64,000 bases of DNA from Candidatus Poribacteria bacterium. GTDB taxonomy: Bacteria > Poribacteria > WGA-4E > PCPOR2b. Positions 1 to 7,370 of the stretch are shown here, one piece after another. The notes below the pieces were generated by a model. The model was given only the letters and a program-made list of their open reading frames with translations, had not been told where the DNA came from and did not search any database. Position 1 is the stretch's first letter, and each line of letters begins with the position of its first letter. The position numbers and the translations under genes are program-made. The DNA is taken from contig PYIZ01000034.1 of NCBI GenBank assembly GCA_003635265.1, positions 124,001 through 188,000 of the forward strand, given 5' to 3'.

Positions 1-512
1 GCATCCTGTTTGAGACGGAGTTGGGGGACAAAGAAGCTATGAATAACATCCTCAGCGGTAAGTCTGATATGCACCACCTCGTTAACGGGAACATGCAGTT
101 GATTCTCAAGTTCCAAGTCATCGTCAGTGCCCCATTCGCCATCAGGTCCCGGGTAAGTCATATCCCAGTTAAATTGTTTTCCACTTACTTGAACTACTGC
201 CCCCGGATTACCGGGAAATTGGGAGGGGAATTTAATTTTGTTCCATTGTGGCAGACTCAACATTGCAAGTCCAAACACAATGACGGTGGTAGCAGCAGTC
301 CACGTAATTTCAAGGGTTGTGCTACCTTCAATGTACTCGGCTTTGCGACCTTCTTGGAAACGGTACTTAATAATGAAGACGATGAGTACCGCCATCACAG
401 CCAAAAATACAATTGAGGTAATCCAGTAGATTAGGATAAAGAGGTTATCCACCCCTTGTCCAAAAGTTGAGACATTCTCTGGAAGCCATGCAGGAAAATT
501 CAGCCAATTCAT
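1..512 (-). CDS. ctaC: Cytochrome c oxidase subunit II, N-terminal part (cut by window start)
   Basis: This is the membrane-anchored subunit that takes electrons from cytochrome c into a heme-copper oxidase. I translated the minus strand by hand from the ATG at 512. The reading frame stays open to base 1, giving 170 codons. It has two N-terminal hydrophobic segments (about residues 20-45 and 65-85), then the periplasmic start with QFNWDMTYPG and the hallmark DVIHSFFVPQLRLKQD. The binuclear CuA ligands (Cys-x3-Cys-x3-His) would lie past the window edge, so I cannot say whether CuA is present. A strong ribosome site, AAAGGAG, sits 7 bases before the ATG. It is the last visible gene of the respiratory cluster and follows the ABC permease by 44 bases. 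Confidence 0.93.
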   Translation of the reverse strand, partial: MNWLNFPAWLPENVSTFGQGVDNLFILIYWITSIVFLAVMAVLIVFIIKYRFQEGRKAEYIEGSTTLEITWTAATTVIVFGLAMLSLPQWNKIKFPSQFPGNPGAVVQVSGKQFNWDMTYPGPDGEWGTDDDLELENQLHVPVNEVVHIRLTAEDVIHSFFVPQLRLKQD

Positions 513-556
513 TAAAAGCTCCTTTCGAGGCTGCTGAATTTGTCAGTTAATCTCTT

Positions 557-1351
557 TTATGCTACATTCGGACGACGGTATGCCGTTCGAGCAGCACCAA
601 AGTACGTTATAACACAGAACGCGCCGGTAACAAGTAGCGACAACGTGAGTTGAGGAATCTCCTCAGAGACTATAGATGCGTTGAAGTATAGACAACGACG
701 CAAGGCTGCAACCCCATAGGTGAGCGGATTTAACTTCATCACCCATTCAAGCAGTATCGGTACGCCAGATACGGGGAAGAAAGCACCGGAGAGCAGCCAG
801 ACCGGAATAAGAATAAGATTCATAATCGCATGGAAGCCCTGCGTTGAGTCCATTCGCCACGCGATCATTAATCCTAAGTTTGTTAAGCCAAAGGACAAGG
901 TCAACATCACACCGAGTGCTGAGAGTAAGGAAAAGGGGCTTAATGGCACCCCCACTATCGGTGCGAGAAACAGAAAAAGGGCGCCCTGCAAGAGTGCTAA
1001 CGTTGTGCCGCCAAGTGCTTGTCCCAGCACGATCACCCATCTTGAAACTGGGGCAACAAGTACACCTTGAAGAAAACCCTCTCGACGGTCTTGGACAACC
1101 GAAATTGTCGCGAAAATTGCTGTAAACAGTAGTGCAAGCGTGATGATACCGGGGTAAAAATATTCGATGTAGCTTGTTCCTTCAGGAACGCCGGGCGGAT
1201 TAAATGAGGCGTTCAACCCACTCCCTAAAAGCAGCCAAAAAATCAATGGTTGTGCAATCGCGCTCACCAGACGGCTCCGTTGACGTAGAAATCGGATGAT
1301 TTCACGCCACCAAATCGTCGCCACAGGGAGTAGAAATCTTGATATTGACAA
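557..1351 (-). CDS. ABC-2 type transporter permease
   Basis: Membrane half of an ABC exporter, 264 residues. It shows about six hydrophobic segments and the ABC-2 layout: an amphipathic N-terminus (WWREIIRFLRQRSRL), then QPLIFWLLLGSG, and a late LIPVWLLSGAFFPVSGVP stretch typical of this family. The start is a TTG codon 8 bases after the stop of the ATPase gene, so the two are almost certainly co-translated. Family members export drugs, lipids, polysaccharide, or take part in oxidase or copper-site assembly (NosFY-like). The position between a cupredoxin gene and cytochrome oxidase subunit II makes a role in oxidase biogenesis plausible, but this is inference from context only. Confidence 0.88.
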   Translation of the reverse strand: MSISRFLLPVATIWWREIIRFLRQRSRLVSAIAQPLIFWLLLGSGLNASFNPPGVPEGTSYIEYFYPGIITLALLFTAIFATISVVQDRREGFLQGVLVAPVSRWVIVLGQALGGTTLALLQGALFLFLAPIVGVPLSPFSLLSALGVMLTLSFGLTNLGLMIAWRMDSTQGFHAIMNLILIPVWLLSGAFFPVSGVPILLEWVMKLNPLTYGVAALRRCLYFNASIVSEEIPQLTLSLLVTGAFCVITYFGAARTAYRRPNVA

Positions 1352-1359
1352 AGTTCGGT

Positions 1360-2322
1360 TTAGTGCGTTTCAGTGCGGCTGCTTTCTAATCCCACTGAAT
1401 CTTGACTGGAGCCATTTTCCTCAAAGCGACGTCCCGTTAACTTGATGAAAACATCTTCCAATGTCGGCTTTCCAAGACGCACCGATTGAATTTCGGTCGG
1501 GAACGCAGCGACAACATCTCGAACGAATTCATGTCCGTTGTGGCATTCGATTCGTAGCAGTCCTTCAATAGAAGCTGTCGCATACCCAAACCTTTGGTTG
1601 ATTTTCGGTGCTAGCTGTTCAGGTTCTGGAGAATCAACGATGACAATATCTCCACTGACCTGATCTTTCAGTTCGTCCGGTGTTCCGATGGCAACCAATT
1701 CCCCCGCGTTGAGAATCGCCACACGGTCACACGCTTCGGCATCCTCCAAAATGTGGGTTGTCAGGACAACCGTTGTGTTTCTCAAGCCATTCAAATATGC
1801 CCTGAGACTTCGGCGCGCCCCGGGATCAAGTCCAGTGCTTGGTTCATCTAATAGCAGGACTTTCGGGTGATGAAGGGTCGCCTTTGCCAACTCCGCGCGC
1901 CTTTGTAGCCCACCAGAGAGTGTTTCCACACCCTCGTGAGCGCGATCAGTCAGTTCAAATTGGTCGAGCGCCTCTTGGATTCGCTGCTTCAGCGGCTTAC
2001 CCTGTAGCCCGTATAGGTGACCCTGATGTCGGAGATTCTCCGTGACCGTCAGTTTTAGATCTAAACTCGGACGCTGAAAAACCACACCCAGATACTGCCT
2101 AACACGCTGCACTCCATTGCCAAGCTCATGACCAAGAATATTGACCGCAGCCTGATCAACCGGAATCAGGGTAGAAAGTATCTTAAAGAGTGTGGTTTTA
2201 CCGCTGCCATTTGGGCCAAGAAACCCAAAGACTTCCCCTTGTGAGATGCTAAAGGTTACATCTACAAGTGCCTGCCGAGCTCCGTAAGCGTACGACAGAT
2301 TCTCGACCTTGATAGGGAACAT
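1360..2322 (-). CDS. ABC transporter ATP-binding protein
   Basis: Nucleotide-binding subunit, 320 residues, pairing with the permease that follows. Visible motifs are Walker A GPNGSGKT at residues 36-43, the Q-loop glutamine near 83, the signature LSGGLQRR at 135-142, Walker B VLLLDEP at 155-161 and the switch histidine in TTHILEDAE near 190. After the core domain there is a C-terminal extension of about 90 residues (DUF4162-like, ending LEDVFIKLTGR), typical of ABC-2 ATPases of the DrrA/CcmA/NatA type. A GAGGGAAG ribosome site precedes the ATG, and the preceding cupredoxin gene stops only 14 bases upstream. The exported substrate cannot be read from the sequence. Confidence 0.93.
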   Translation of the reverse strand: MFPIKVENLSYAYGARQALVDVTFSISQGEVFGFLGPNGSGKTTLFKILSTLIPVDQAAVNILGHELGNGVQRVRQYLGVVFQRPSLDLKLTVTENLRHQGHLYGLQGKPLKQRIQEALDQFELTDRAHEGVETLSGGLQRRAELAKATLHHPKVLLLDEPSTGLDPGARRSLRAYLNGLRNTTVVLTTHILEDAEACDRVAILNAGELVAIGTPDELKDQVSGDIVIVDSPEPEQLAPKINQRFGYATASIEGLLRIECHNGHEFVRDVVAAFPTEIQSVRLGKPTLEDVFIKLTGRRFEENGSSQDSVGLESSRTETH

Positions 2323-2336
2323 CTTCCCTCAATTGC

Positions 2337-3116
2337 TCATTTTAACGCGAGTGTAAAGTCCTGTGTAACTGCCCCTCCAGCTTCAACAGTAACTGAAACG
2401 GGTGCGTCTTTATTTGAGCCACACGCTTCCTGCCAATAACCTAACTGATAGGTGCCCGGCGGAACATTCTCAAGCGTATATTTCCCGTTCTCGTCGGTGA
2501 CGGCAAAATACGGATGGGGGATATATGCAATCCATGCCTGCATCCAACCGTGGACATCACATTTAACGTTTACGGGTCCTTCTGCCTTCTTCACCGCCTT
2601 AACATTCATCTTTCGTCTGGTTCCCGGCTGCGATTTATTAAATGCGGCATTCACCGAACTAAAGATATGAACGTTATGGTTGATTCTGTCGGGATTAATC
2701 ATGGTCAATCGTTTTCCAACAGGAAGGAGACGCACATGTGGATCAAATTGGCATCCTTTCTGGTCCATTTCGTATTTAGCATCGCTTGGAAAATCCGCTC
2801 CTGATGAGATATCCATCAAGTAAACGATAGTGTTTTTCAGACCATTTCCCTCACCAAGAACAATCGACTCATCATGCTTGTCGGTTTTACCACACACTTG
2901 TGCGTCTTTGGTAATTTCCAGTTTCTTCATCTCAGGTGCGGCACCGTCAAATTTGACCATCCCACTGATAGTACCACCATTAGAGACGCTCATTGCTTTA
3001 TAGGAAGCCGGGAAGACTAGCGATTCAACTTCTTCGTCTCCACCGGCAGCGGTGGCGCTAGCAACGTAAACACAGGCAATGAGTAGGGTTAAAATTGTAA
3101 CAACTTTGGTTTTCAT
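2337..3116 (-). CDS. Exported cupredoxin-like protein with carboxypeptidase-regulatory-like C-terminus
   Basis: Secreted, probably copper-binding protein of 259 residues. I place the start at the ATG at 3116 because AAAGGAG lies 8 bases upstream and a clean signal peptide (KVVTILTLLIACVYVASATAAG) follows; a longer reading frame to 3221 would translate repeat DNA. Near residues 180-230 a plastocyanin-like ligand pattern is visible: INHNVH, then KCDVHGWM, supplying His, Cys, His and Met. The C-terminus (YFAVTDENGKYTLENVPPGTYQLGYW) is a CnaB/carboxypeptidase-regulatory-like beta sandwich. It is a paralogue of the protein at 9430-10179, including the same two-part layout. In this cluster it could carry electrons from the cytochrome b complex to an oxidase; that role is inferred. 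Confidence 0.8.
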   Translation of the reverse strand: MKTKVVTILTLLIACVYVASATAAGGDEEVESLVFPASYKAMSVSNGGTISGMVKFDGAAPEMKKLEITKDAQVCGKTDKHDESIVLGEGNGLKNTIVYLMDISSGADFPSDAKYEMDQKGCQFDPHVRLLPVGKRLTMINPDRINHNVHIFSSVNAAFNKSQPGTRRKMNVKAVKKAEGPVNVKCDVHGWMQAWIAYIPHPYFAVTDENGKYTLENVPPGTYQLGYWQEACGSNKDAPVSVTVEAGGAVTQDFTLALK

Positions 3117-3290
3117 TTTTGAACTCCTTTTGGAATTATTGTTGAAACAGGCTAATAAGTGAAACGTGATACGTGACAACAATTTGTTGACAGGTTCATG
3201 GGTTTTAATGTTGGGTTTCACTAGATTGGGACAATACCTCTTTGTCGAGGTTATGATAGTTTCCTAAATCTCAAGCCAACAGTCTAATTC

Positions 3291-5027
3291 TTATGTATTC
3301 TGCCTTCTCCTGACGCTATTTCTCAAACCGAAAAGGAGACCGACAGAGATTAAGGCAATCAGTGGCGGATAGACAAATCGCTTGTTTGATGGAACGGGAT
3401 CGAGTACGAATGTGTACCACGTTGAAATAGCGCGCTTCGTTTTTACCTCGCCATTCGAGCCATCCCATGCAGAAAAAGCGATGGGTATAAACACGCCCGG
3501 TGTAAACTGCACGTCATTTCTTTTATCATCGGTTGTGAGCGATCTTTTTATCCATAATTGATATTGCCCATCTTTGTAAACTCCTTCAGCCTGTATCGGG
3601 CTTTGGTCAGATTGGACGGTCGCTGTATTGATCCCCTTCGCAGTCATTTCTGTAACTGTTGTTGGTTCAGCAACCTTCCAACTCCAGAGATAGACGGGAC
3701 GATTGCGATCACCATAGATAAAGTAGGGTTTCGGATCCGTCGGACCTTCAGAAATTTTCACCGGAAATTGAATTGCTAAGGCATCTTCAACCGTTTCTCC
3801 GGTCTCGTCATCCGTCTGGGGCAGGGTTTTCGTGCGATCATCCCATGTGAAGCGAAAAGCGATTTCATTATCGTTATAGAACGACTTTGCCATTACTGAA
3901 TCAATCGAGGGATTGAATTGTCGAGGGTCGATAACAATTTGACCGACCAGTGGGAAATAACTGGTTTCTTCAATTTCATTCCACGCTTCATCGTTCATGC
4001 CCGGCAACGCCCCGGCACGATATTGTGAGCGTAGCACTTTGTCACCAACCGCCGCTTGTGGTCGCTCTTCAGGCCCTAAGGATTTTACATAGTTTGCCAG
4101 ATGCCAACTTTTCTCAAAAATCGGCTTCAGGGCTGTATCGAGTTTAGTCTGTTCATCAGGCTCAAGTTCCTCACCTTCTTCAACTTTGAGCATGATGTCC
4201 TCAAACATGAATAACTTTTCTTCAAGCTCCGCGTATTCTTCCTCTTCTGCCTCTGAAAGACCGTCGTTATCCATTTTGAGCTCTAGCTCATTCATACGAG
4301 CCGATTCCTCATCTGTCAGACCGAGCCGGAAACTTGAGATAAATGAGGGCATTGGCGACCCAGCGATACCACCGATGAATCGCTTGAAGATATCCTCAGT
4401 TGTCGAACCGCCCCGATAGTTCCACTGTTCCCAAAGATTGGCGGGCCATGTGCGAAACCCCCACTCATCCGTAAGATCTGGCGCAGACGTGCCATCGCCC
4501 CTGCCAACTACTCCGTGGCAATCGACACACCCAAGATTAGTGTAAAATTCCTTTCCTTGTGCGACACTCTCTTCAGAATATGGGACTTTACCCGACACAT
4601 CAATTAACCGCGGTGAAGCCCCTTCAAAGCCGTCGTAGAATGTCTTGATATGGGCAACGAGTTGCCAACGTTGATCCTCACTCAGAAGTTCGCTCCAAGC
4701 TGGCATTGAAGATCCCGGCATACCGTTTGATATGATGTCAAAGAGATCCTGATCGGTGGGAAGTTGAGCACTTTCCGTCGAACGGATTTTGTAGAGGCCC
4801 CGCGTGAAATCTCTCGGTCTCGGCAACAGGTTTTCTGCCGCAGATCCATCGCCTGCGCCCTCTATACCGTGGCAGTGTGCACACTTGTCATCGTAGAGTG
4901 CCTTTCCTTCTTCGGAGGCTGCGGGTGCCTGTTTCCCTTGGGCAAGAACTGTAATTGGAAAAACCGCTAACAACAAAATAAGACCGGCGACTGAAATCAA
5001 CATTGTATTATAGGATTGATTTTTCAT
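3291..5027 (-). CDS. Diheme cytochrome c with ethylbenzene-dehydrogenase-like heme b domain
   Basis: Exported, membrane-anchored electron carrier of 578 residues. After a signal segment come two cytochrome c domains with CAHCH and CVDCH heme sites, then an unusual Asp/Glu-rich, probably coiled-coil stretch of about 60 residues. The second half resembles the heme b-binding gamma subunit of ethylbenzene dehydrogenase and its relatives (DALAIQFP, PYFIYGDRN, FIPIAFSAWDG, KRAISTWY). A transmembrane helix and a basic tail close the protein. The start is the ATG at 5027, preceded by GGAAGGA. It lies 24 bases downstream of the next cytochrome gene. No molybdenum catalytic subunit is encoded nearby, so the domain probably relays electrons here; this is inference. 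Confidence 0.86.
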   Translation of the reverse strand: MKNQSYNTMLISVAGLILLLAVFPITVLAQGKQAPAASEEGKALYDDKCAHCHGIEGAGDGSAAENLLPRPRDFTRGLYKIRSTESAQLPTDQDLFDIISNGMPGSSMPAWSELLSEDQRWQLVAHIKTFYDGFEGASPRLIDVSGKVPYSEESVAQGKEFYTNLGCVDCHGVVGRGDGTSAPDLTDEWGFRTWPANLWEQWNYRGGSTTEDIFKRFIGGIAGSPMPSFISSFRLGLTDEESARMNELELKMDNDGLSEAEEEEYAELEEKLFMFEDIMLKVEEGEELEPDEQTKLDTALKPIFEKSWHLANYVKSLGPEERPQAAVGDKVLRSQYRAGALPGMNDEAWNEIEETSYFPLVGQIVIDPRQFNPSIDSVMAKSFYNDNEIAFRFTWDDRTKTLPQTDDETGETVEDALAIQFPVKISEGPTDPKPYFIYGDRNRPVYLWSWKVAEPTTVTEMTAKGINTATVQSDQSPIQAEGVYKDGQYQLWIKRSLTTDDKRNDVQFTPGVFIPIAFSAWDGSNGEVKTKRAISTWYTFVLDPVPSNKRFVYPPLIALISVGLLFGLRNSVRRRQNT

Positions 5028-5050
5028 TGTTTTTTCCTTCCGCTCCAATC

Positions 5051-5830
5051 TTAATGCGCCGCCTCACCGAACGTCCTGGGTCGATATCCTGTGTACTCGG
5101 ATAGGAAGAGGATTACATCCCAAATCTCCTCCTCTGTCAGATGGTCTTCCCAGACCGGCATGGCAGAATCCCACGGGGTCGCAGCCGGCGGTAGACCGGG
5201 ACCTCCCTTACTAATACGCCAGAAGAAGAAGGATTCCTGAAAGTTTGGAATAATTCCAGGATCCTGAAAGTTTGCAGGCGGTGGGTTGAAACCGTGTGCG
5301 AAATGTCCCTCGCCATCAAGGTCATCGCCGTGGCAGTAGAAGCAGTTCTGATAATAGACTCGACGTCCATTCTCTACATGCGCCTTAAATGCTTCCTTGT
5401 CATCTTTCTCAAGGTGCCGGAAGGGGTTTTCCACCTGTTGCGTAGGACCTATAACCTTCTCGCGGTAGGTGAGTTCATCGGGTGGCGCCGGATGGGCAGT
5501 GCGCAGCGCAGCCGGTGGATCTGCTTTTGTCGACATCTCGGAAAAGGTTAAACCAAGCATAACCAAAGGAATAAGGACGAATAGTACAGTGCATCTTGTC
5601 CTTCTGTTATCATCAGCCAGAGTCTCTTTGATAGGGCGTAGAAATTCTCGAAACCTGTCATCTTCGACGGATACGTGAACCAGAATCGCCAATAGAATAA
5701 GCCCCAGATACATTGAGATCACGCTGACAGGCAACGGTACAGACCACACACCACCGATGAAGAATCTTAAAAAGAGCCAAAGCACAACAAATATAATCAG
5801 GCATTTTGTAAAAAGGGATAATTTTTGCAT
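5051..5830 (-). CDS. Membrane-bound monoheme cytochrome c
   Basis: Cytochrome of 259 residues with three N-terminal hydrophobic segments (about residues 7-25, 30-52 and 82-98) followed by a periplasmic c-type domain with one CFYCHG heme site. A possible distal methionine lies in SAMPVWEDHLTEEEIWDVI, the usual cytochrome c class I ending. AAGGAG precedes the ATG. The gene is set tightly between two other cytochrome genes (16 and 23 bases), so the three are probably one transcript with the CydA-like oxidase gene upstream. Its likely job is to deliver electrons to, or form part of, that oxidase. The heme site is directly visible; partner assignment is inference. Confidence 0.87.
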   Translation of the reverse strand: MQKLSLFTKCLIIFVVLWLFLRFFIGGVWSVPLPVSVISMYLGLILLAILVHVSVEDDRFREFLRPIKETLADDNRRTRCTVLFVLIPLVMLGLTFSEMSTKADPPAALRTAHPAPPDELTYREKVIGPTQQVENPFRHLEKDDKEAFKAHVENGRRVYYQNCFYCHGDDLDGEGHFAHGFNPPPANFQDPGIIPNFQESFFFWRISKGGPGLPPAATPWDSAMPVWEDHLTEEEIWDVILFLSEYTGYRPRTFGEAAH

Positions 5831-5846
5831 GGCGGTTTAACTCTCC

Positions 5847-7343
5847 TTATTCGGCGGTTTCCTCTGCTTCTTCAGCTGCTGTTGCGGCTGTAGCACCCGT
5901 TAAGCTTGCTAGATAGGCGAGTAGATCGCTCATATCCGAAACCGATAATAACAGCGGAAAGTTATTCGGCATCGGGGAAGTTACAACCAGTCGCTTACCA
6001 AAAGCACGGCTGTAGGTCGGTCCTTCGTCGATATCGAATGTATCAATGATCTGCTCCTCACCATCAACGATTAAGGTGACTTCGTCCTCATTCTCCGACA
6101 CCAACTCCCCGACGATAACATTCTCATCGAAGTCAATCAACGTCGCTTGAACTTTCACATTCGACTTGGAAACTATTTGGGATTCTCCATCCACCTGAAG
6201 CGTAATGCTTTCGTCGGTCTCTTCTACGAAATCCCCACTTATGGTGGCTCCTGTGTCGGCAAGCGTTACTTGAATCCAGAAGTATCCTTTCCCTGTCAGA
6301 TCTGTCAACTCTTCAATCGGCTCCGGATCAAGGTCGCTCAATAGAATAGCGCGCTCTTCTTCGTTACCGGCAGCGTCCTTAACGCGCACGTTAATTTCCT
6401 CATTATCTTGCGTAACAAGTGTCCCTTGAATTATGGCACCGCCGGTTTTCACCGTAATGGAACCGTATCCGCTCACAATTTGTGCATTCGGTAATAGGAC
6501 AGATTCCTCAATATACCGGAGGCTGTTTACCGCAGCGATATCCGTCAATTCGGGTGCAGCGACAACTTCAACACCTTCATCAAGCGTTTGACCGGCAGGT
6601 TGCTCTACGCCAGCAACAGCGTGACAGGCGATACACTTCGCACCTTCTACGAAAACCTTTTTACCCCGTTCAACGTCGCCGGTGAGTAAGGGTGGCTGTT
6701 CCTCCACGATAGCTTCCGCGCTGCCAATATCAACGGGCGGCTTAAACTCTGTTATATCCACTTCACCGCCCTGACTCTGAAGGAAGGCGATGACGGTTTC
6801 GATTTCCAACTCAGTTAGACTGATTGGTGGTTTCCAGACCGGCGGCATAATGTTGCTGTAGCCGGGGACGAGGAATTTGTGGGGTTCATAGGTGGATTCG
6901 ATGAGATACTCCTTCGCAGTCATCCCCGGTTGGCGTGTCGCAGCGTGAGTACCAATATCCGTTAAATCGGGACAGCGACTTTTTGGCGCAGATGGATCAA
7001 GTGTATGGCAGGTGTTGCATTTTCCTTTTCCGTTAAAGATCGCCTCTCCGGCTTCGACAAACACCTCCGGTGTCCGCTCTGTAATCACTACTGTTGCAGT
7101 CGATGTTTCTGGCACAATGCTGGCAGCAAATGCATAGAACCAGATAACCATCAACGCAAATGACAGGAGTTTGACCACGCTCTGCCAAAGTATAATATTC
7201 GCTAAGGCAAAGATGAAAAACCACGTTGACCACGGCAGCAGGTTTTCCGAAGCGATCGGGAAAGCCGGTGCTTTCGCGATATAGGCGATAAAACTCACAA
7301 CCATTAAAATTAAGGATATAATTCTAATTAGTTTTCTTTGCAT
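5847..7343 (-). CDS. Membrane-bound diheme cytochrome c with repeated beta insert
   Basis: Cytochrome of 498 residues with two or three N-terminal membrane helices and two c-type domains (CNTCH near residue 112 and CIACH near 240). The first domain has its methionine in NIMPPVWKPP. The second is split: its heme site and its distal methionine (SPMPNNFPLLLSVSDMSDLLAYL) are separated by roughly 180 residues. That insert holds three related beta-rich segments of the pattern G-x-x-x-G-x-x-V-x-E-x-x-x-x-I-x-L-x-V-D-G-E. A single segment of this sort is known in the Planctomycete/Verrucomicrobium-type heme-binding domain; three copies is more than I would expect. The Ala/Glu-rich tail is probably disordered. 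Confidence 0.85.
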   Translation of the reverse strand: MQRKLIRIISLILMVVSFIAYIAKAPAFPIASENLLPWSTWFFIFALANIILWQSVVKLLSFALMVIWFYAFAASIVPETSTATVVITERTPEVFVEAGEAIFNGKGKCNTCHTLDPSAPKSRCPDLTDIGTHAATRQPGMTAKEYLIESTYEPHKFLVPGYSNIMPPVWKPPISLTELEIETVIAFLQSQGGEVDITEFKPPVDIGSAEAIVEEQPPLLTGDVERGKKVFVEGAKCIACHAVAGVEQPAGQTLDEGVEVVAAPELTDIAAVNSLRYIEESVLLPNAQIVSGYGSITVKTGGAIIQGTLVTQDNEEINVRVKDAAGNEEERAILLSDLDPEPIEELTDLTGKGYFWIQVTLADTGATISGDFVEETDESITLQVDGESQIVSKSNVKVQATLIDFDENVIVGELVSENEDEVTLIVDGEEQIIDTFDIDEGPTYSRAFGKRLVVTSPMPNNFPLLLSVSDMSDLLAYLASLTGATAATAAEEAEETAE

Positions 7344-7370
7344 CGCTCTCGTCCCAATTGTGTTTGATTG

